Source of the DNA: Acinetobacter sp. A47
Lineage (GTDB): Bacteria > Pseudomonadota > Gammaproteobacteria > Pseudomonadales > Moraxellaceae
Direction: 5' to 3'
NCBI RefSeq assembly: GCF_000805455.1
Contig: NZ_JSUS01000064.1
Span: 248,001-312,000 of the forward strand
DNA length: 64,000 nt
Part shown: positions 28,569 through 37,302 of the stretch, in pieces
Position numbering within the stretch: the first letter of the stretch is position 1
Layout: each line of letters opens with the position of its first letter
Program-made: the position numbers and the translations under genes
Notes under the pieces: generated by a model
Database searches by the model: none
Told to the model about the DNA's origin: nothing
The model's input: only the letters and a program-made list of their open reading frames with translations

Positions 28569-28938
28569 CTAGGCATCTTGCCAAACGATCATTCGTTTTG
28601 AAAATGCATTGCTCCTGCTCAGTTCCAAGGTTTCCCAATCGGTTTTCTGCACTTGAGGTTTGGCAAATATTGTCTTTTGCATCCAGTTCCGCATGAAGCA
28701 AACGGAGATTCTCCCAATAAATGCGAATGGCACTGTGCGGGCTAGCATCACCGAAATGCTCAGTTAAATGAATGATACGCTCCTCTCTGGAGATCTGTAG
28801 ATAAACTGGGAAGTTATCCCCAAATCTATGTTGCCAGTCGAGTTGAAAGCCCAAATACGCCAGATAAAATGAATAGGCGAGTGCAACAACAAGATGCAGA
28901 ATGAGGATAATGGAGCCGGATTGTAGGCTTATCCCTTT
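28569..28938 (-). pseudogene. Frameshifted small membrane-protein gene
   Basis: Directly after the CAP-protein stop codon, the leftward frame reads SLQSGSIILILHLVVALAYS, a membrane helix, and continues to ...LRLLHAELDAK. There it meets the four-base run TTTT (28675-28678 on the plus strand). Removing one base gives ELDAKTIFAKPQVQKTDWET and a natural end ...SKRMIVWQDA at 28569. Without it the frame runs on into unlikely protein that overlaps nadM. No ATG, GTG or TTG precedes the helix. The layout (short N-terminal membrane helix, small soluble end) loosely resembles YgfX/CptA-type proteins. A decayed gene or sequencing error are both possible. Confidence 0.45.
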
Positions 28939-29505
28939 TTATTGAACACCAAATTGTTGAGTCCAATAACTTTTTTGTTTTGCAGATGGGTTAACTGTAC
29001 AGGCGATCGCATAATCTGTAAATTTTGGATGCATCAAATTGCGACAATGCACCGGACTGGCCAGCCATGTTGCCATCACTTCATTCAGGCTATTTTGTCC
29101 ACGTGCCACATTTTCTCCACCGCCGTGGCCTTTAAATTGTGTCTTTAAGCGGCTTCTAAAATCGTGACCTGTGCTGCTGGTGTGCCCGAGCATAGCGTGT
29201 TGGGCCATATCCTGCGCATGCGCAAACGCACTCTGAGATAACCCGTTGTTCCATTTTAAGGGAGCTACGGCAGGGAAATGCTGACCGCCACATTGCTGTG
29301 GATGCTGTCGAATTTCATTGATGGCATTCAGAATAGCCTGTCGATAGGCAGGGTTCTGTATATCCTGACAGCGTATTGAGACGCTTGGCCGATTAATTTG
29401 TGTAACAGTCAAGGACTGTTGTTGAGATGTTGCAGGTGTGCTTGTACTACAAGCGGATAAGACCATGAGGTAGCTAAGGCTAGAAAGTGGTTTTAGAAGT
29501 TTCAT
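28939..29505 (-). CDS. CAP/SCP-domain lipoprotein
   Basis: A 188-residue secreted protein of the CAP (cysteine-rich secretory, antigen 5, PR-1) superfamily. The signal peptide ends in lipobox VLSAC with Cys19. The CAP domain spans about 50-188: LNAINEIRQHPQQCG, HAQDMAQHAMLGHTSSTGHD with the conserved His, GGENVARGQ, and WLASPVHCRNLMHPKFTDYAIAC. Bacterial CAP proteins are mostly uncharacterised envelope proteins. Its stop codon is immediately followed by the frameshifted small gene, so they may share a transcript. Confidence 0.88.
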   Translation of the reverse strand: MKLLKPLSSLSYLMVLSACSTSTPATSQQQSLTVTQINRPSVSIRCQDIQNPAYRQAILNAINEIRQHPQQCGGQHFPAVAPLKWNNGLSQSAFAHAQDMAQHAMLGHTSSTGHDFRSRLKTQFKGHGGGENVARGQNSLNEVMATWLASPVHCRNLMHPKFTDYAIACTVNPSAKQKSYWTQQFGVQ

Positions 29506-29579
29506 TTTCAGTATCTTTTAATTATTTTTAATTTGTTTATCATACGTCAAGCAGCAAGTGGACAGCAATTTTTCTGAAT

Positions 29580-29608
29580 AAAAAAGCGAGTTAGAAACCC
29601 GCTTTTTT
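29580..29608 (-). terminator. Terminator of the Dph6-like/bcp operon
   Basis: AAAAAAGCG-GTT at 29580-29592 pairs with AAC-CGCTTTTTT at 29596-29608 with one mismatch; the A run reads as T leftward. It lies 15 nt after the bcp stop codon. Confidence 0.83.
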
Positions 29609-29622
29609 GTGATTGAATCGTT

Positions 29623-30084
29623 TTAAGCCGTTTGTAATGCTTTTAAGTCTTCAAGCACCTGTTCGGCATGTCCGGCCGCTTTGACTTTACGGTAGCTTTT
29701 TACTAACTGCTTGTTATGGAAAATAAACGTAGAGCGCTCAATGCCCATAACCTGTTTGCCATACATATTTTTTTCTTTAATCACATCGAAATGTTTGCAC
29801 AGCACTTCTTCTTTATCGCTGATTAAATCAATCTTAAGCGATTGCTTTTCGGTAAAGTTCTGATGTGCCTTAACCGAATCGCGAGATACTCCGATAATCT
29901 GGCAGTTTAACGCATCAAACTGATCTTTCAGGCATGAAAAGCCTACCGCCTGAGTGGTACAACCTGGGGTTGAATCTTTAGGATAGAAATATAGTACCAG
30001 CCATTCACTGCCGGTTTCGGCCAGATTGATTTCACCTTGTGTGGTTGGGAATACATGATTCGGTAATTGAATATTCTCAGACAT
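29623..30084 (-). CDS. bcp: Peroxiredoxin, BCP/PrxQ family
   Basis: Thiol peroxidase of 153 residues that reduces hydrogen peroxide and organic hydroperoxides. The peroxidatic Cys lies in YPKDSTPGCTTQAVGF at about residue 41. The resolving Cys that E. coli Bcp has five residues later (CTVQAC) is Val here; another Cys sits ten residues on (GFSCLKD). The later block GKQVMGIERSTFIF is typical. Its start overlaps the end of the upstream gene by 8 nt, indicating coupled translation. Confidence 0.92.
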   Translation of the reverse strand: MSENIQLPNHVFPTTQGEINLAETGSEWLVLYFYPKDSTPGCTTQAVGFSCLKDQFDALNCQIIGVSRDSVKAHQNFTEKQSLKIDLISDKEEVLCKHFDVIKEKNMYGKQVMGIERSTFIFHNKQLVKSYRKVKAAGHAEQVLEDLKALQTA

Positions 30085-30802
30085 TGTTTATCCTTTGATA
30101 AAATGAGTTGTGCTCAAGCTCAAGCGGTAAAAAAGCATATTCCTCATGATAAACAATATCGCCGTGACGTACAGGAATAGCTTTGTTAAAAATTGGCCCG
30201 TCAATCACGGTGGTGTGAAATTCGCCACCTTCACCGCATGGATCAATGCCACGATTTTCCAATTGCTGAATATAGTCCAGAGTCAAAATTTTACCCAGAT
30301 CTTCAACTTGCATGCCTAGCTTGAGGTTGACGGTCACGATCACACTTTTAAACCCCAGCTGAATAAATTCTTCAACCACTTCACGGTGAGGGCGTAACCA
30401 GAGTGGCATGCCCAGTTTAAGGCCAACCTGCCGGGTTACCCGGTCATGCCAGCAACCATGCTCTGGCATATCCAGGTCACCGGTTACCAGCACTTCTGCA
30501 CCTTGCTGTTTGGCTTGCTCAAGCAGTGCAATGAACCTGGTTTCATAGTCAGCCCAGCTGGACGCGCTCATAAATACCGGCAAACCGACTGCCTCAGCTT
30601 GGGCACGGATAATCTCCAGTGGCATGGCATGAGAGCGGGAACGTTGCCCCTGTTCTTCCAGCATCACAATTAGCCCGATCACGGTTCCTGTTTGCATGGC
30701 ATGGTAGAGGGCGAGAGAACTGTCTTTACCGCCACTGAACGAGACAACCGACCGCCGTAGCTCGGCATTACTTTTCCATTGATCCTGCATGGTGTTATTC
30801 AA
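30077..30802 (-). CDS. Dph6-like ATP-pyrophosphatase domain protein
   Basis: A 241-residue member of the diphthine-ammonia ligase-like (DUF71) branch of PP-loop ATPases. The PP-loop SFSGGKDSSLALY is at residues 21-33; GEGGEFHTTVIDGPIF near residue 195 is the second family signature. In eukaryotes Dph6 amidates diphthine on EF2, which bacteria lack, so the bacterial role is unknown. It overlaps bcp by 8 nt. An ATG four codons downstream is an alternative start. Confidence 0.88.
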   Translation of the reverse strand: MNNTMQDQWKSNAELRRSVVSFSGGKDSSLALYHAMQTGTVIGLIVMLEEQGQRSRSHAMPLEIIRAQAEAVGLPVFMSASSWADYETRFIALLEQAKQQGAEVLVTGDLDMPEHGCWHDRVTRQVGLKLGMPLWLRPHREVVEEFIQLGFKSVIVTVNLKLGMQVEDLGKILTLDYIQQLENRGIDPCGEGGEFHTTVIDGPIFNKAIPVRHGDIVYHEEYAFLPLELEHNSFYQRINNV

Positions 30803-30838
30803 CCGGTTCTAAATAGAAAAGGATTTTAGCAAACCCAA

Positions 30839-30866
30839 ATAAAAAAGCCCGCATAAATGCGGGCTT
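30839..30866 (-). terminator. Terminator of the periplasmic protein gene
   Basis: AAGCCCGCAT at 30845-30854 pairs with ATGCGGGCTT at 30857-30866; an A run (30839-30846) gives the T tract on the leftward transcript. Confidence 0.85.
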
Positions 30867-30885
30867 GATTTTAAGCAATATAGGC

Positions 30886-31302
30886 TTATTTTTTCGGTGC
30901 TTGCTGTTGAGCAGCTTTCATTGCTTCTTCAGTCAGTTTTTCAAGCTTGCTGACCAGTGGAGCGCCTAGGCAAGCCTGCAGGTCTTTATTTTGTTGCTGT
31001 ACAAAAGCTAAAGAGCTTGGGCTTTTCTTGGCATTGATTGCGCTCTGGATTTCCCATTTTTGTGCTTCAGTCACTTTACCTTGAGCATCAATCTGGCAAC
31101 CACAGAACTTGCTGACTTCAGCAGCAGTCAATTTACCGCCTTTAGCAGTCTGGTCTTTACATACATTGACCAATGCTGCTTTTACATTGGTACTTTTATA
31201 CGCAGTTTGTAATGGATTATCAGCCGCGTGAGTTGCTGTTGCGAAGAGTGCAGCAGCTGACATCATTGTAGAAAGAATAAGATTTGATTTAGAAAACTTC
31301 AT
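30886..31302 (-). CDS. Small periplasmic protein with four cysteines
   Basis: A 138-residue protein with a clear signal peptide (cleavage about THA-A, residue 26). The mature part has four cysteines (LVNVCKDQ, KFCGCQID and LQACLGA), which could form two disulfides in the periplasm. The C-terminal tail is Lys/Gln/Pro-rich. I recognise no family with confidence. It follows queC on the same strand by 32 nt and has its own terminator, so it may be co-transcribed with queC without being related to it. Confidence 0.85.
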   Translation of the reverse strand: MKFSKSNLILSTMMSAAALFATATHAADNPLQTAYKSTNVKAALVNVCKDQTAKGGKLTAAEVSKFCGCQIDAQGKVTEAQKWEIQSAINAKKSPSSLAFVQQQNKDLQACLGAPLVSKLEKLTEEAMKAAQQQAPKK

Positions 31303-31334
31303 ATAATGTACCTAATTTTTTACCCTAATATCGA

Positions 31335-32015
31335 TTATTCAGCGTAACGCGTTGGATCTGCAATACCTGCATCGATAAAACCTTGTTGACGTAAACGACA
31401 ACTGTCGCATTTGCCACATGCACGTCCTTGAGCATCTGCCTGATAGCAGGATACCGTTTGACTATAGTCTACGCCATGTTCGATACCTAAGCGTATAATA
31501 TTCGCTTTGGATAAATGTAACAAAGGTGTTTCAATTTTAAGGGGTTTTCCTTCAACACCGGCTTTGGTTGCCAGTCGAGCAAGATTGGCAAATGCGTCAA
31601 TAAATTCTGGTCTGCAATCAGGATATCCTGAATAATCAACGGCATTGACACCAATTACGATGGCTTCTGCGTCAAAAACTTCTGCTGCTGCAAGGGCATA
31701 AGACAAGAAAATTGTGTTACGTGCTGGAACATAAGTTACAGGAATCCCTTCTTGTAATTGTTCTGGGACTTCAATGTTATGATCTGTAAGTGCAGAACCG
31801 CCGAGATTGCCTAGATCAATATTGATGATGCGGTGTTCAACACCAGCGCGTTGTGCCAGAGTTTTGGCGGCATCAAGTTCAGTGGTCGAACGTTGACCAT
31901 ACATAAAGCTTAAGGCAATACATTCATAGTTTGCCTGCGCCCAGGCGAGACAAGTTGTGGAGTCTAAGCCGCCAGACAATAATACGATGGCACGAGAACG
32001 CATATTATTTTCCAT
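31335..32015 (-). CDS. queC: 7-cyano-7-deazaguanine synthase QueC
   Basis: ATP-dependent enzyme turning 7-carboxy-7-deazaguanine into preQ0 for queuosine tRNA modification. The PP-loop [11 protein letters not shown] is at about residues 13-23. The zinc site [18 protein letters not shown] lies near the C-terminus. Length is 226 residues. It lies 68 nt downstream of queE on the same strand. An ATG four codons downstream (MRSRAIVLL) is an alternative start. I saw no preQ1 riboswitch-like sequence upstream. Confidence 0.96.
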   Translation of the reverse strand: MENNMRSRAIVLLSGGLDSTTCLAWAQANYECIALSFMYGQRSTTELDAAKTLAQRAGVEHRIINIDLGNLGGSALTDHNIEVPEQLQEGIPVTYVPARNTIFLSYALAAAEVFDAEAIVIGVNAVDYSGYPDCRPEFIDAFANLARLATKAGVEGKPLKIETPLLHLSKANIIRLGIEHGVDYSQTVSCYQADAQGRACGKCDSCRLRQQGFIDAGIADPTRYAE

Positions 32016-32083
32016 TATTCAACCTAAAATAAATTGGGGGAAAACCGGGCCTGTTAAATCAGCACGCAGGTTTTCACAAGCTC

Positions 32084-32794
32084 TTAACGACCGGATTCAT
32101 CATTCCATAGCAGTTTGTGTAACTGTAGCTGGAAGCGAACAGGGAGATGGTCATCTAAAATCCACTGCGCCAGATCAAGCGCAAGTGCGGGAAGGGCAAC
32201 GGCACCTTTTTCAACAGCAAAAGCTGGTGAGAACCAAACCGTACTTACCTTATCTTGGAGCTGGAATTGCTCTAGCTGTTGTTTTGACCATTCATAGTCG
32301 GCACGATTGCAGATCACAAATTTAATCTGGTCATGCGGGGTTAAGTGTTCAAGATTGCCAAGCAAATTACGGTGGTCTTCTTTTGAGGTCGGGGTCTTTA
32401 GATCGAGCACCTTGGAAACACGGGGATCAACCTTGGAAACATCCAAAGCACCACTGGTTTCAAGAGAGACCTGAAAACCAAGATCACAAAGACGCTGTAA
32501 CAGGATCAGACAGTTCGGTTGTGCAAGCGGTTCACCGCCGGTAACACAAATATAAGGTGTCTTATGCTGGCTTGCGGTCTCGATAATCTGTTCCAGTGAT
32601 AAACGCTCACCGCCTTCAAAAGAATAGGTGGTATCACAATAACTGCAACGCAAAGGGCAACCTGTTAAACGGATAAACACCGTTGGTAGACCAAAGGTAT
32701 TCGCTTCGCCTTGCAAAGAGTAAAAGATCTCGGTGATGCGTAAACCAGCCGCAGGATCAGAGACAGGAATTGCAGAAGAACGTAAGGAAGCCAT
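32084..32794 (-). CDS. queE: 7-carboxy-7-deazaguanine synthase QueE
   Basis: Radical SAM enzyme that contracts 6-carboxytetrahydropterin to 7-carboxy-7-deazaguanine. The cluster-binding CxxxCxxC is Cys46, Cys50 and Cys53 in TGCPLRCSYCDTTYSF. SAM-binding GGEPLAQPN follows. The N-terminus ITEIFYSLQGEANTFGLPTVF is typical. At 236 residues it belongs to the longer gammaproteobacterial type. It forms a two-gene cluster with queC; queD and queF are not in the window. Confidence 0.95.
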   Translation of the reverse strand: MASLRSSAIPVSDPAAGLRITEIFYSLQGEANTFGLPTVFIRLTGCPLRCSYCDTTYSFEGGERLSLEQIIETASQHKTPYICVTGGEPLAQPNCLILLQRLCDLGFQVSLETSGALDVSKVDPRVSKVLDLKTPTSKEDHRNLLGNLEHLTPHDQIKFVICNRADYEWSKQQLEQFQLQDKVSTVWFSPAFAVEKGAVALPALALDLAQWILDDHLPVRFQLQLHKLLWNDESGR

Positions 32795-32840
32795 AAACAG
32801 TTACCACAAACAGGTGCCACACAAGCAGCATGCTACATAA

Positions 32841-32874
32841 AAAACAAAATCCCTACGACCATGACTGATCGTAG
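32841..32874 (-). terminator. Probable terminator of dapD
   Basis: Leftward hairpin with arms 32853-32858 (CTACGA) and 32869-32874 (TCGTAG), then a T-rich run (32841-32851 region). Two more small hairpins sit between it and the dapD stop: 32881-32885 with 32893-32897, and 32900-32905 with 32910-32915. Confidence 0.55.
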
Positions 32875-32929
32875 AGACGAGGAGCAAGAGCAGCTCCGGG
32901 GAACCATCAGGTTCCGTATCTATTACAAA

Positions 32930-33751
32930 TTAGTCAGCGCGTAATAAATCGTTCAAGCTGGTTTTTGCACGTGTTTTTGCATCCACTTTTTTCACGATAA
33001 TGGCAGCATATAAGCTGTAAGTACCGCATTTTGATGGAAGACTACCTGCAACCACTACAGAACCTGCTGGTACGCGGCCGTAGTGAACTTCACCAGTTTC
33101 ACGATCAAAGATTTTGGTTGACTGGCCAATGAAAACACCCATTGAAATCACTGAACCTTCTTCAACAATCACGCCTTCAACGATTTCAGAACGTGCACCG
33201 ATAAAGCAGTTGTCTTCAATAATAGTCGGGTTGGCCTGTAAAGGCTCTAACACACCACCGATACCCACACCACCTGACAAGTGAACGTTTTTACCGATTT
33301 GTGCACATGAACCGACAGTTGCCCATGTATCTACCATGGTGCCTTCATCCACATAAGCACCAATATTGACATAAGAAGGCATCAACACCACATTTTTCGC
33401 CTGGAAGCTACCACGACGGGCAACCGCTGGAGGAACAACACGCACACCCGCAGCCTTGAACTGTTCTTCAGTCCAGCCAGAATACTTGGTATCTACCTTG
33501 TCATAGAAACGAAGATCACACGATTCGATAGGCTTGTTATCATTGAGTTTGAATGAAAGCAAAACAGCTTTTTTTAACCATTGGTGAACAACCCATTCAC
33601 CATCGATTTTTTCGGCAACACGCAATGTGCCGTTATCCAAACCGGTTAGTGCTTCTTCTACCGCCTGACGGATTTCAGCCGGGCAGTCCGCTGCGCTATA
33701 GTTGGCACGGTCTTCAAATGCTTGCTCAATGATTGCAGAAAGCTGAGACAT
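32930..33751 (-). CDS. dapD: Tetrahydrodipicolinate N-succinyltransferase DapD
   Basis: Transfers succinyl from succinyl-CoA to tetrahydrodipicolinate in lysine and diaminopimelate synthesis. It is a trimeric left-handed beta-helix enzyme; the hexapeptide region spans about 105-245 (for example [33 protein letters not shown]). The N-terminal helical domain includes the family-typical [11 protein letters not shown]. The 273-residue length is normal. The ribosome-binding site AAGGAAGATC is strong. It is monocistronic. Confidence 0.97.
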   Translation of the reverse strand: MSQLSAIIEQAFEDRANYSAADCPAEIRQAVEEALTGLDNGTLRVAEKIDGEWVVHQWLKKAVLLSFKLNDNKPIESCDLRFYDKVDTKYSGWTEEQFKAAGVRVVPPAVARRGSFQAKNVVLMPSYVNIGAYVDEGTMVDTWATVGSCAQIGKNVHLSGGVGIGGVLEPLQANPTIIEDNCFIGARSEIVEGVIVEEGSVISMGVFIGQSTKIFDRETGEVHYGRVPAGSVVVAGSLPSKCGTYSLYAAIIVKKVDAKTRAKTSLNDLLRAD

Positions 33752-34362
33752 GATCTTCCTTCTTCCAAAAAAATTTTGAAGATTTTACACTAATTTTTCA
33801 GGGTCTGTTGCCATTTTATAAACAGGTTGCGTTACAGGCTAAATTTTTATCAGGCAAGACATCAAACTTGGCCGTGCCTGTTTGCTTGGCAAGTTTCATA
33901 ACAAACTGTCAGCAAGTTTTAGCCATAACCTGTGCAAGAGCAAAGCACTGCTTTGATTACAGCGTAAGGTGAAGCTCAAGGGCAAGGCGTTTTTGTCGCT
34001 ATACCCTGATGTTTTACTGATCTAGCGGGGCTAAATTTCACAAGCCATGCCTTTGATTGCCTGAAAAATCTTGCGTCGTATCAAGCTCATGTTGCGATCA
34101 TAAATAAAGTGGTGAGAGATCCATAAAAGCTTTGAAAAAAGTAGTTACAATAAATTGTTTTAAATTTAAGCAATAAATTTGCAATAGAAATGGAGCCTAT
34201 TGTTTTTTATCTATAATTTGGAAATACATAATTCCTCTGAATTTGTATCAAAAAATAACAAAAAGTAATCACTTTCTGTATAAAAAAATAGCGTTCTTTC
34301 TTTTATGCTTATCCCACAGTAACAATTATACTTTAATAAGAGCATTTTTTGAGGAGACTTCA
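33752..34362. other. 611-bp intergenic region upstream of carO
   Basis: Two parts can be told apart. 33780-34130 is moderately GC-rich and resembles neither coding DNA nor a known RNA; no frame gives a credible protein. 34130-34362 is AT-rich and precedes carO, with TATAAT at 34212-34217 and TATACT at 34327-34332 as possible -10 boxes, neither with a good -35. A frame beginning at 34243 is only the 5' leader of carO. Confidence 0.4.
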
Positions 34363-35112
34363 ATGAAAGCTTTGCGTGTTATGTTAGCAGCAGGTGCATT
34401 AACAGCGATTGCAGGTACTGCATTTGCAGCAGATGAACAAGTAGTAAGAGAATCAGTTTACGCTTTCCCTTCTTACTTAGATCCAGTTTCAGTTCGTGCT
34501 GAAGTCGGTACTACAGGCTACGGTGGTGCAATTTCATATAAAGTCAACCCATACGTTAGCTTAAGCCTGGGTTATAACGGCGGCGATATTTCTTGGTCAG
34601 ACAGCTTAAAAATTGATGGCACAAAATACGATATGGACATGGATAACAAAAATGCATACTTAAATGCAGAAATTTATCCGTGGGGTACTAACCAGAATGC
34701 ATTTGTACGTTCACTTTATGTAGCGGCAGGTGTTGGTTATATCGATAATAGCTACGATTTGAAAAAAACCGTATCTAATACAAACGATACAATCAAAATC
34801 GATGGTTCAAACTACTACGCACCAGGCGGTAAAGGTTCGGTTAAAGGTCATTTGAACTATGACAACCAAATTGCTCCATACCTAGGTTTTGGTTTAAATA
34901 GCCCTGTTTATAAAAACATCGGTTTATTCGGTGAAGTTGGTGCCTACTATACTGGTAATCCGACAGTTGACTTAAAATCTGAAGGTTTGGTAAAAGTGGG
35001 TGGTACTGAATCAGGTCAAGCAGCTGCTGATCGTGATGCAGACAAAATTGCCAACAAAAACAAATATGAATGGATGCCAGTTGCAAAAGTGGGTGTGAGC
35101 TTCAAGTTCTAA
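34363..35112 (+). CDS. carO: CarO-type outer-membrane porin
   Basis: A 249-residue outer-membrane beta-barrel. The signal peptide MKALRVMLAAGALTAIAGTA ends near residue 22 (AFA-A). The sequence RAEVGTTGYGGA, LGYNGGDISWSD, DMDNKNAYLNAEI and GEVGAYYTGNPTV closely follows what I know of CarO, the 29-kDa protein whose loss is linked to carbapenem resistance in Acinetobacter. It ends in Phe (SFKF), as needed for BAM insertion. ATG 34363 is preceded by GAGGAG; upstream in-frame codons are leader. Loop variation between species is expected, and channel selectivity cannot be read from sequence. Confidence 0.85.
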   Translation: MKALRVMLAAGALTAIAGTAFAADEQVVRESVYAFPSYLDPVSVRAEVGTTGYGGAISYKVNPYVSLSLGYNGGDISWSDSLKIDGTKYDMDMDNKNAYLNAEIYPWGTNQNAFVRSLYVAAGVGYIDNSYDLKKTVSNTNDTIKIDGSNYYAPGGKGSVKGHLNYDNQIAPYLGFGLNSPVYKNIGLFGEVGAYYTGNPTVDLKSEGLVKVGGTESGQAAADRDADKIANKNKYEWMPVAKVGVSFKF

Positions 35113-35132
35113 TCCATGCATCCAGCATAAAG

Positions 35133-35157
35133 AAACGGGCATCATGCCCGTTTTTTT
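35133..35157 (+). terminator. Terminator of carO
   Basis: A compact GC-rich hairpin, AAACGGGCAT at 35133-35142 with ATGCCCGTTT at 35144-35153, followed by T7. Confidence 0.88.
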
Positions 35158-35174
35158 ATGCCTGTGAACTAGAC

Positions 35175-35200
35175 AAAATAAAAGGCTCATGATGAGCCTT
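35175..35200 (-). terminator. Terminator of the cysB-like gene
   Basis: AAGGCTCAT at 35182-35190 mirrors ATGAGCCTT at 35192-35200; the AAAATAAAA run on the left gives the T tract for leftward transcription. Confidence 0.78.
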
Positions 35201-35220
35201 CTATCTATATGTTGATTAAG

Positions 35221-36144
35221 TTACTCTTCCGGATACGCCACTTTTTTCAATGCCTTGATATCGGTTTCTGGTGAGCATAAAGAGATAAATTCATAGCCAT
35301 AGCCGCGTAGTAAGTGGCCTTTGCGTACTGCAATCCAGGTCGTATTGGTACCAAACACATCAGTTTTGATTTGTTGCAGGCGATAGTCACGTTCGGCATC
35401 ATACGCGACATCGTTGACGATCCCGACCCCCATATTCAGTTCTACATAGGTTTTGATGACATCGGCATCAAGTGCTGACATCACGATGTCTGCATGTAAT
35501 TGCGCATCTTCAAATGCCTTGTCAATTTTAGAGCGTCCAGTGAAACCGCCGTGATAGGTGATAAGTGGATACTCAGCCAACACATCTAAACTAATTTTAT
35601 CCAGCTTGCTTAAAGGGTGATCTTTGGGGGTAATGATGCTGTGATGCCATTCATAATAAGGCACACTTGCCAGGTTTTCTTCTGTGGTCAATGATTCGGT
35701 TGCAATCCCGATATCAGCTTCTCCCTGAAGCAGCATTTCAGCAATTTCAACAGGACTGGCTTGTTGTAAAACCAGATGAACTTTCGGGAAGAGCTTTTTA
35801 AACTGGTTGACAATTGGGGGCAGCACATAGCGAGCCTGGGTATGTGTTGTTGCAATCGTCAGGGTACCTTCATCAACCTTATTAAAATCATCCGCCAGAC
35901 GTTTAATGTTATCGGCATCGACCAGCATACGCTCTACAATGCTAAGCAAGGATTGACCCGGCTCGGTCAGGCCTAACAGGCGTTTACCTTTACGTACAAA
36001 TAGCTGGACGCCTAATTCATCTTCCAGATCTTTAATGTGTTTACTGACACCAGATTGAGAGGTGTAAAGTGCCGCAGATGCTTCCGTTAAATTAAAGTTT
36101 TGGCGAACAGTTTCCCGAATAATTCTGAGTTGTTGAAAGTTCAT
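35221..36144 (-). CDS. cysB: CysB-like LysR-family regulator
   Basis: A 307-residue LysR-type regulator. The N-terminus MNFQQLRIIRETVRQNFNLT and the helix-turn-helix SASAALYTSQSGVSKHIKDL pattern (about 20-45) fit CysB/Cbl. The effector-binding domain covers about 90-300, with TTHTQARYVLPP typical of CysB, which senses N-acetylserine or O-acetylserine. It lies downstream of the sulfate transporter genes on the same strand, fitting control of sulfur assimilation. A GTG five codons upstream is an alternative start. CysB and Cbl are hard to separate by eye. Confidence 0.88.
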   Translation of the reverse strand: MNFQQLRIIRETVRQNFNLTEASAALYTSQSGVSKHIKDLEDELGVQLFVRKGKRLLGLTEPGQSLLSIVERMLVDADNIKRLADDFNKVDEGTLTIATTHTQARYVLPPIVNQFKKLFPKVHLVLQQASPVEIAEMLLQGEADIGIATESLTTEENLASVPYYEWHHSIITPKDHPLSKLDKISLDVLAEYPLITYHGGFTGRSKIDKAFEDAQLHADIVMSALDADVIKTYVELNMGVGIVNDVAYDAERDYRLQQIKTDVFGTNTTWIAVRKGHLLRGYGYEFISLCSPETDIKALKKVAYPEE

Positions 36145-36220
36145 AATCTTTTTTTCCACATAAGAGGTGAGAAACGGTTAAGTTTCATAAGCTGAGTTTA
36201 ACCGCTCTCAGGGTATTATT

Positions 36221-37291
36221 TTAAGCAACTTGTGTTGTCTGGTCTGCAAATAAGTGAAGTTGGGCCGCACTGATCCAAACAGTCTGGTTAGGTCTAAACT
36301 GATGTAAATTCGCCTCTTCTACACTTAATAAAATTTCAATGGTTCGCCCACTCCGGTCTTGTAGTTCAGCAATAACACGGCCGGCAATCCAGACCTCACG
36401 CAAGAATGTTGCTTCAATCGTATTGGCTTGCGGCCGGGTGTGAATATGTAATTCATTCGGGCGTGCAAATGCAATGACTTTACCTTGCGGTGCTGTTAGG
36501 CTGGTTGGTAACTGAATACGATCATCACCGATACGGATAATACCGTCAGTATGCTCGCCTTCAAAACGGTTTGCCTGACCCAGGAAATCAAAAACAAATG
36601 GTGTTGCCGGTTTTTCATACACTTCACGTGGTGAGCCGATCTGTTCAACATCGCCTTTATTCATGACAATAATCTGATCTGCAACTTCCAGGGCTTCTTC
36701 CTGATCATGGGTGACAAAGATTGAAGTAATATGCAGTTCGTCATGCAAGGTTCGTAACCAGCGGCGCAATTCTTTACGGACTTTGGCATCTAATGCACCG
36801 AATGGCTCATCCAGCAATAAAACACGGGGTTCTACAGCCAGAGCACGGGCCAGAGCAATACGTTGACGTTGTCCACCAGAGAGTTGCGCAGGGTAACGGT
36901 CTGCCAGAAAGCCGAGCTGAACCAGATCGAGCAGGCGTATTACACGTTTCTTGATTTCTGCTTCTGAAGGACGTGTGGCACGGGGACGTACACGCAGGCC
37001 AAAGGCGATATTGTCAAATACCGTCATGTGGCGGAACAGGGCATAATGCTGGAAGACAAAACCGACCTGGCGCTCACGTACGTGGATATCGGTTGCATCT
37101 TCACCTTCAAGTAAAACCTGTCCGCCATCAGCAGACTCCAGGCCCGCAATTATTCGTAATAAGGTGGTTTTACCGCAGCCTGAAGGACCAAGCAGGGCGA
37201 CCAGTTCACCTTCAGGAAAATCTAGAGAAATATTTTTAAGCGCATGGAATGCACCAAAGTGTTTTTCAATATTTTTAACTTGAATACTCAT
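36221..37291 (-). CDS. cysA: Sulfate/thiosulfate ABC transporter ATPase CysA
   Basis: ATP-binding subunit that powers sulfate and thiosulfate import. From ATG 37291 the protein has 356 residues. Walker [10 protein letters not shown] is at 35-43, the ABC signature [15 protein letters not shown] at about 135-149, and Walker [12 protein letters not shown] follows. A C-terminal TOBE-like domain covers about 290-345. AAGGAA precedes this ATG; a longer frame from 37354 would run 52 nt back into cysW. It follows cysW by 11 nt. Confidence 0.96.
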   Translation of the reverse strand: MSIQVKNIEKHFGAFHALKNISLDFPEGELVALLGPSGCGKTTLLRIIAGLESADGGQVLLEGEDATDIHVRERQVGFVFQHYALFRHMTVFDNIAFGLRVRPRATRPSEAEIKKRVIRLLDLVQLGFLADRYPAQLSGGQRQRIALARALAVEPRVLLLDEPFGALDAKVRKELRRWLRTLHDELHITSIFVTHDQEEALEVADQIIVMNKGDVEQIGSPREVYEKPATPFVFDFLGQANRFEGEHTDGIIRIGDDRIQLPTSLTAPQGKVIAFARPNELHIHTRPQANTIEATFLREVWIAGRVIAELQDRSGRTIEILLSVEEANLHQFRPNQTVWISAAQLHLFADQTTQVA

Positions 37292-37302
37292 GTGTTCATT
37301 CC

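Noticed and set aside
32016..32929. Possible preQ1 riboswitch near queE and queC
   Set aside because: I found no C-rich loop with the A-rich tail of preQ1-I or other known motifs; the hairpins here fit a dapD terminator and spacer.
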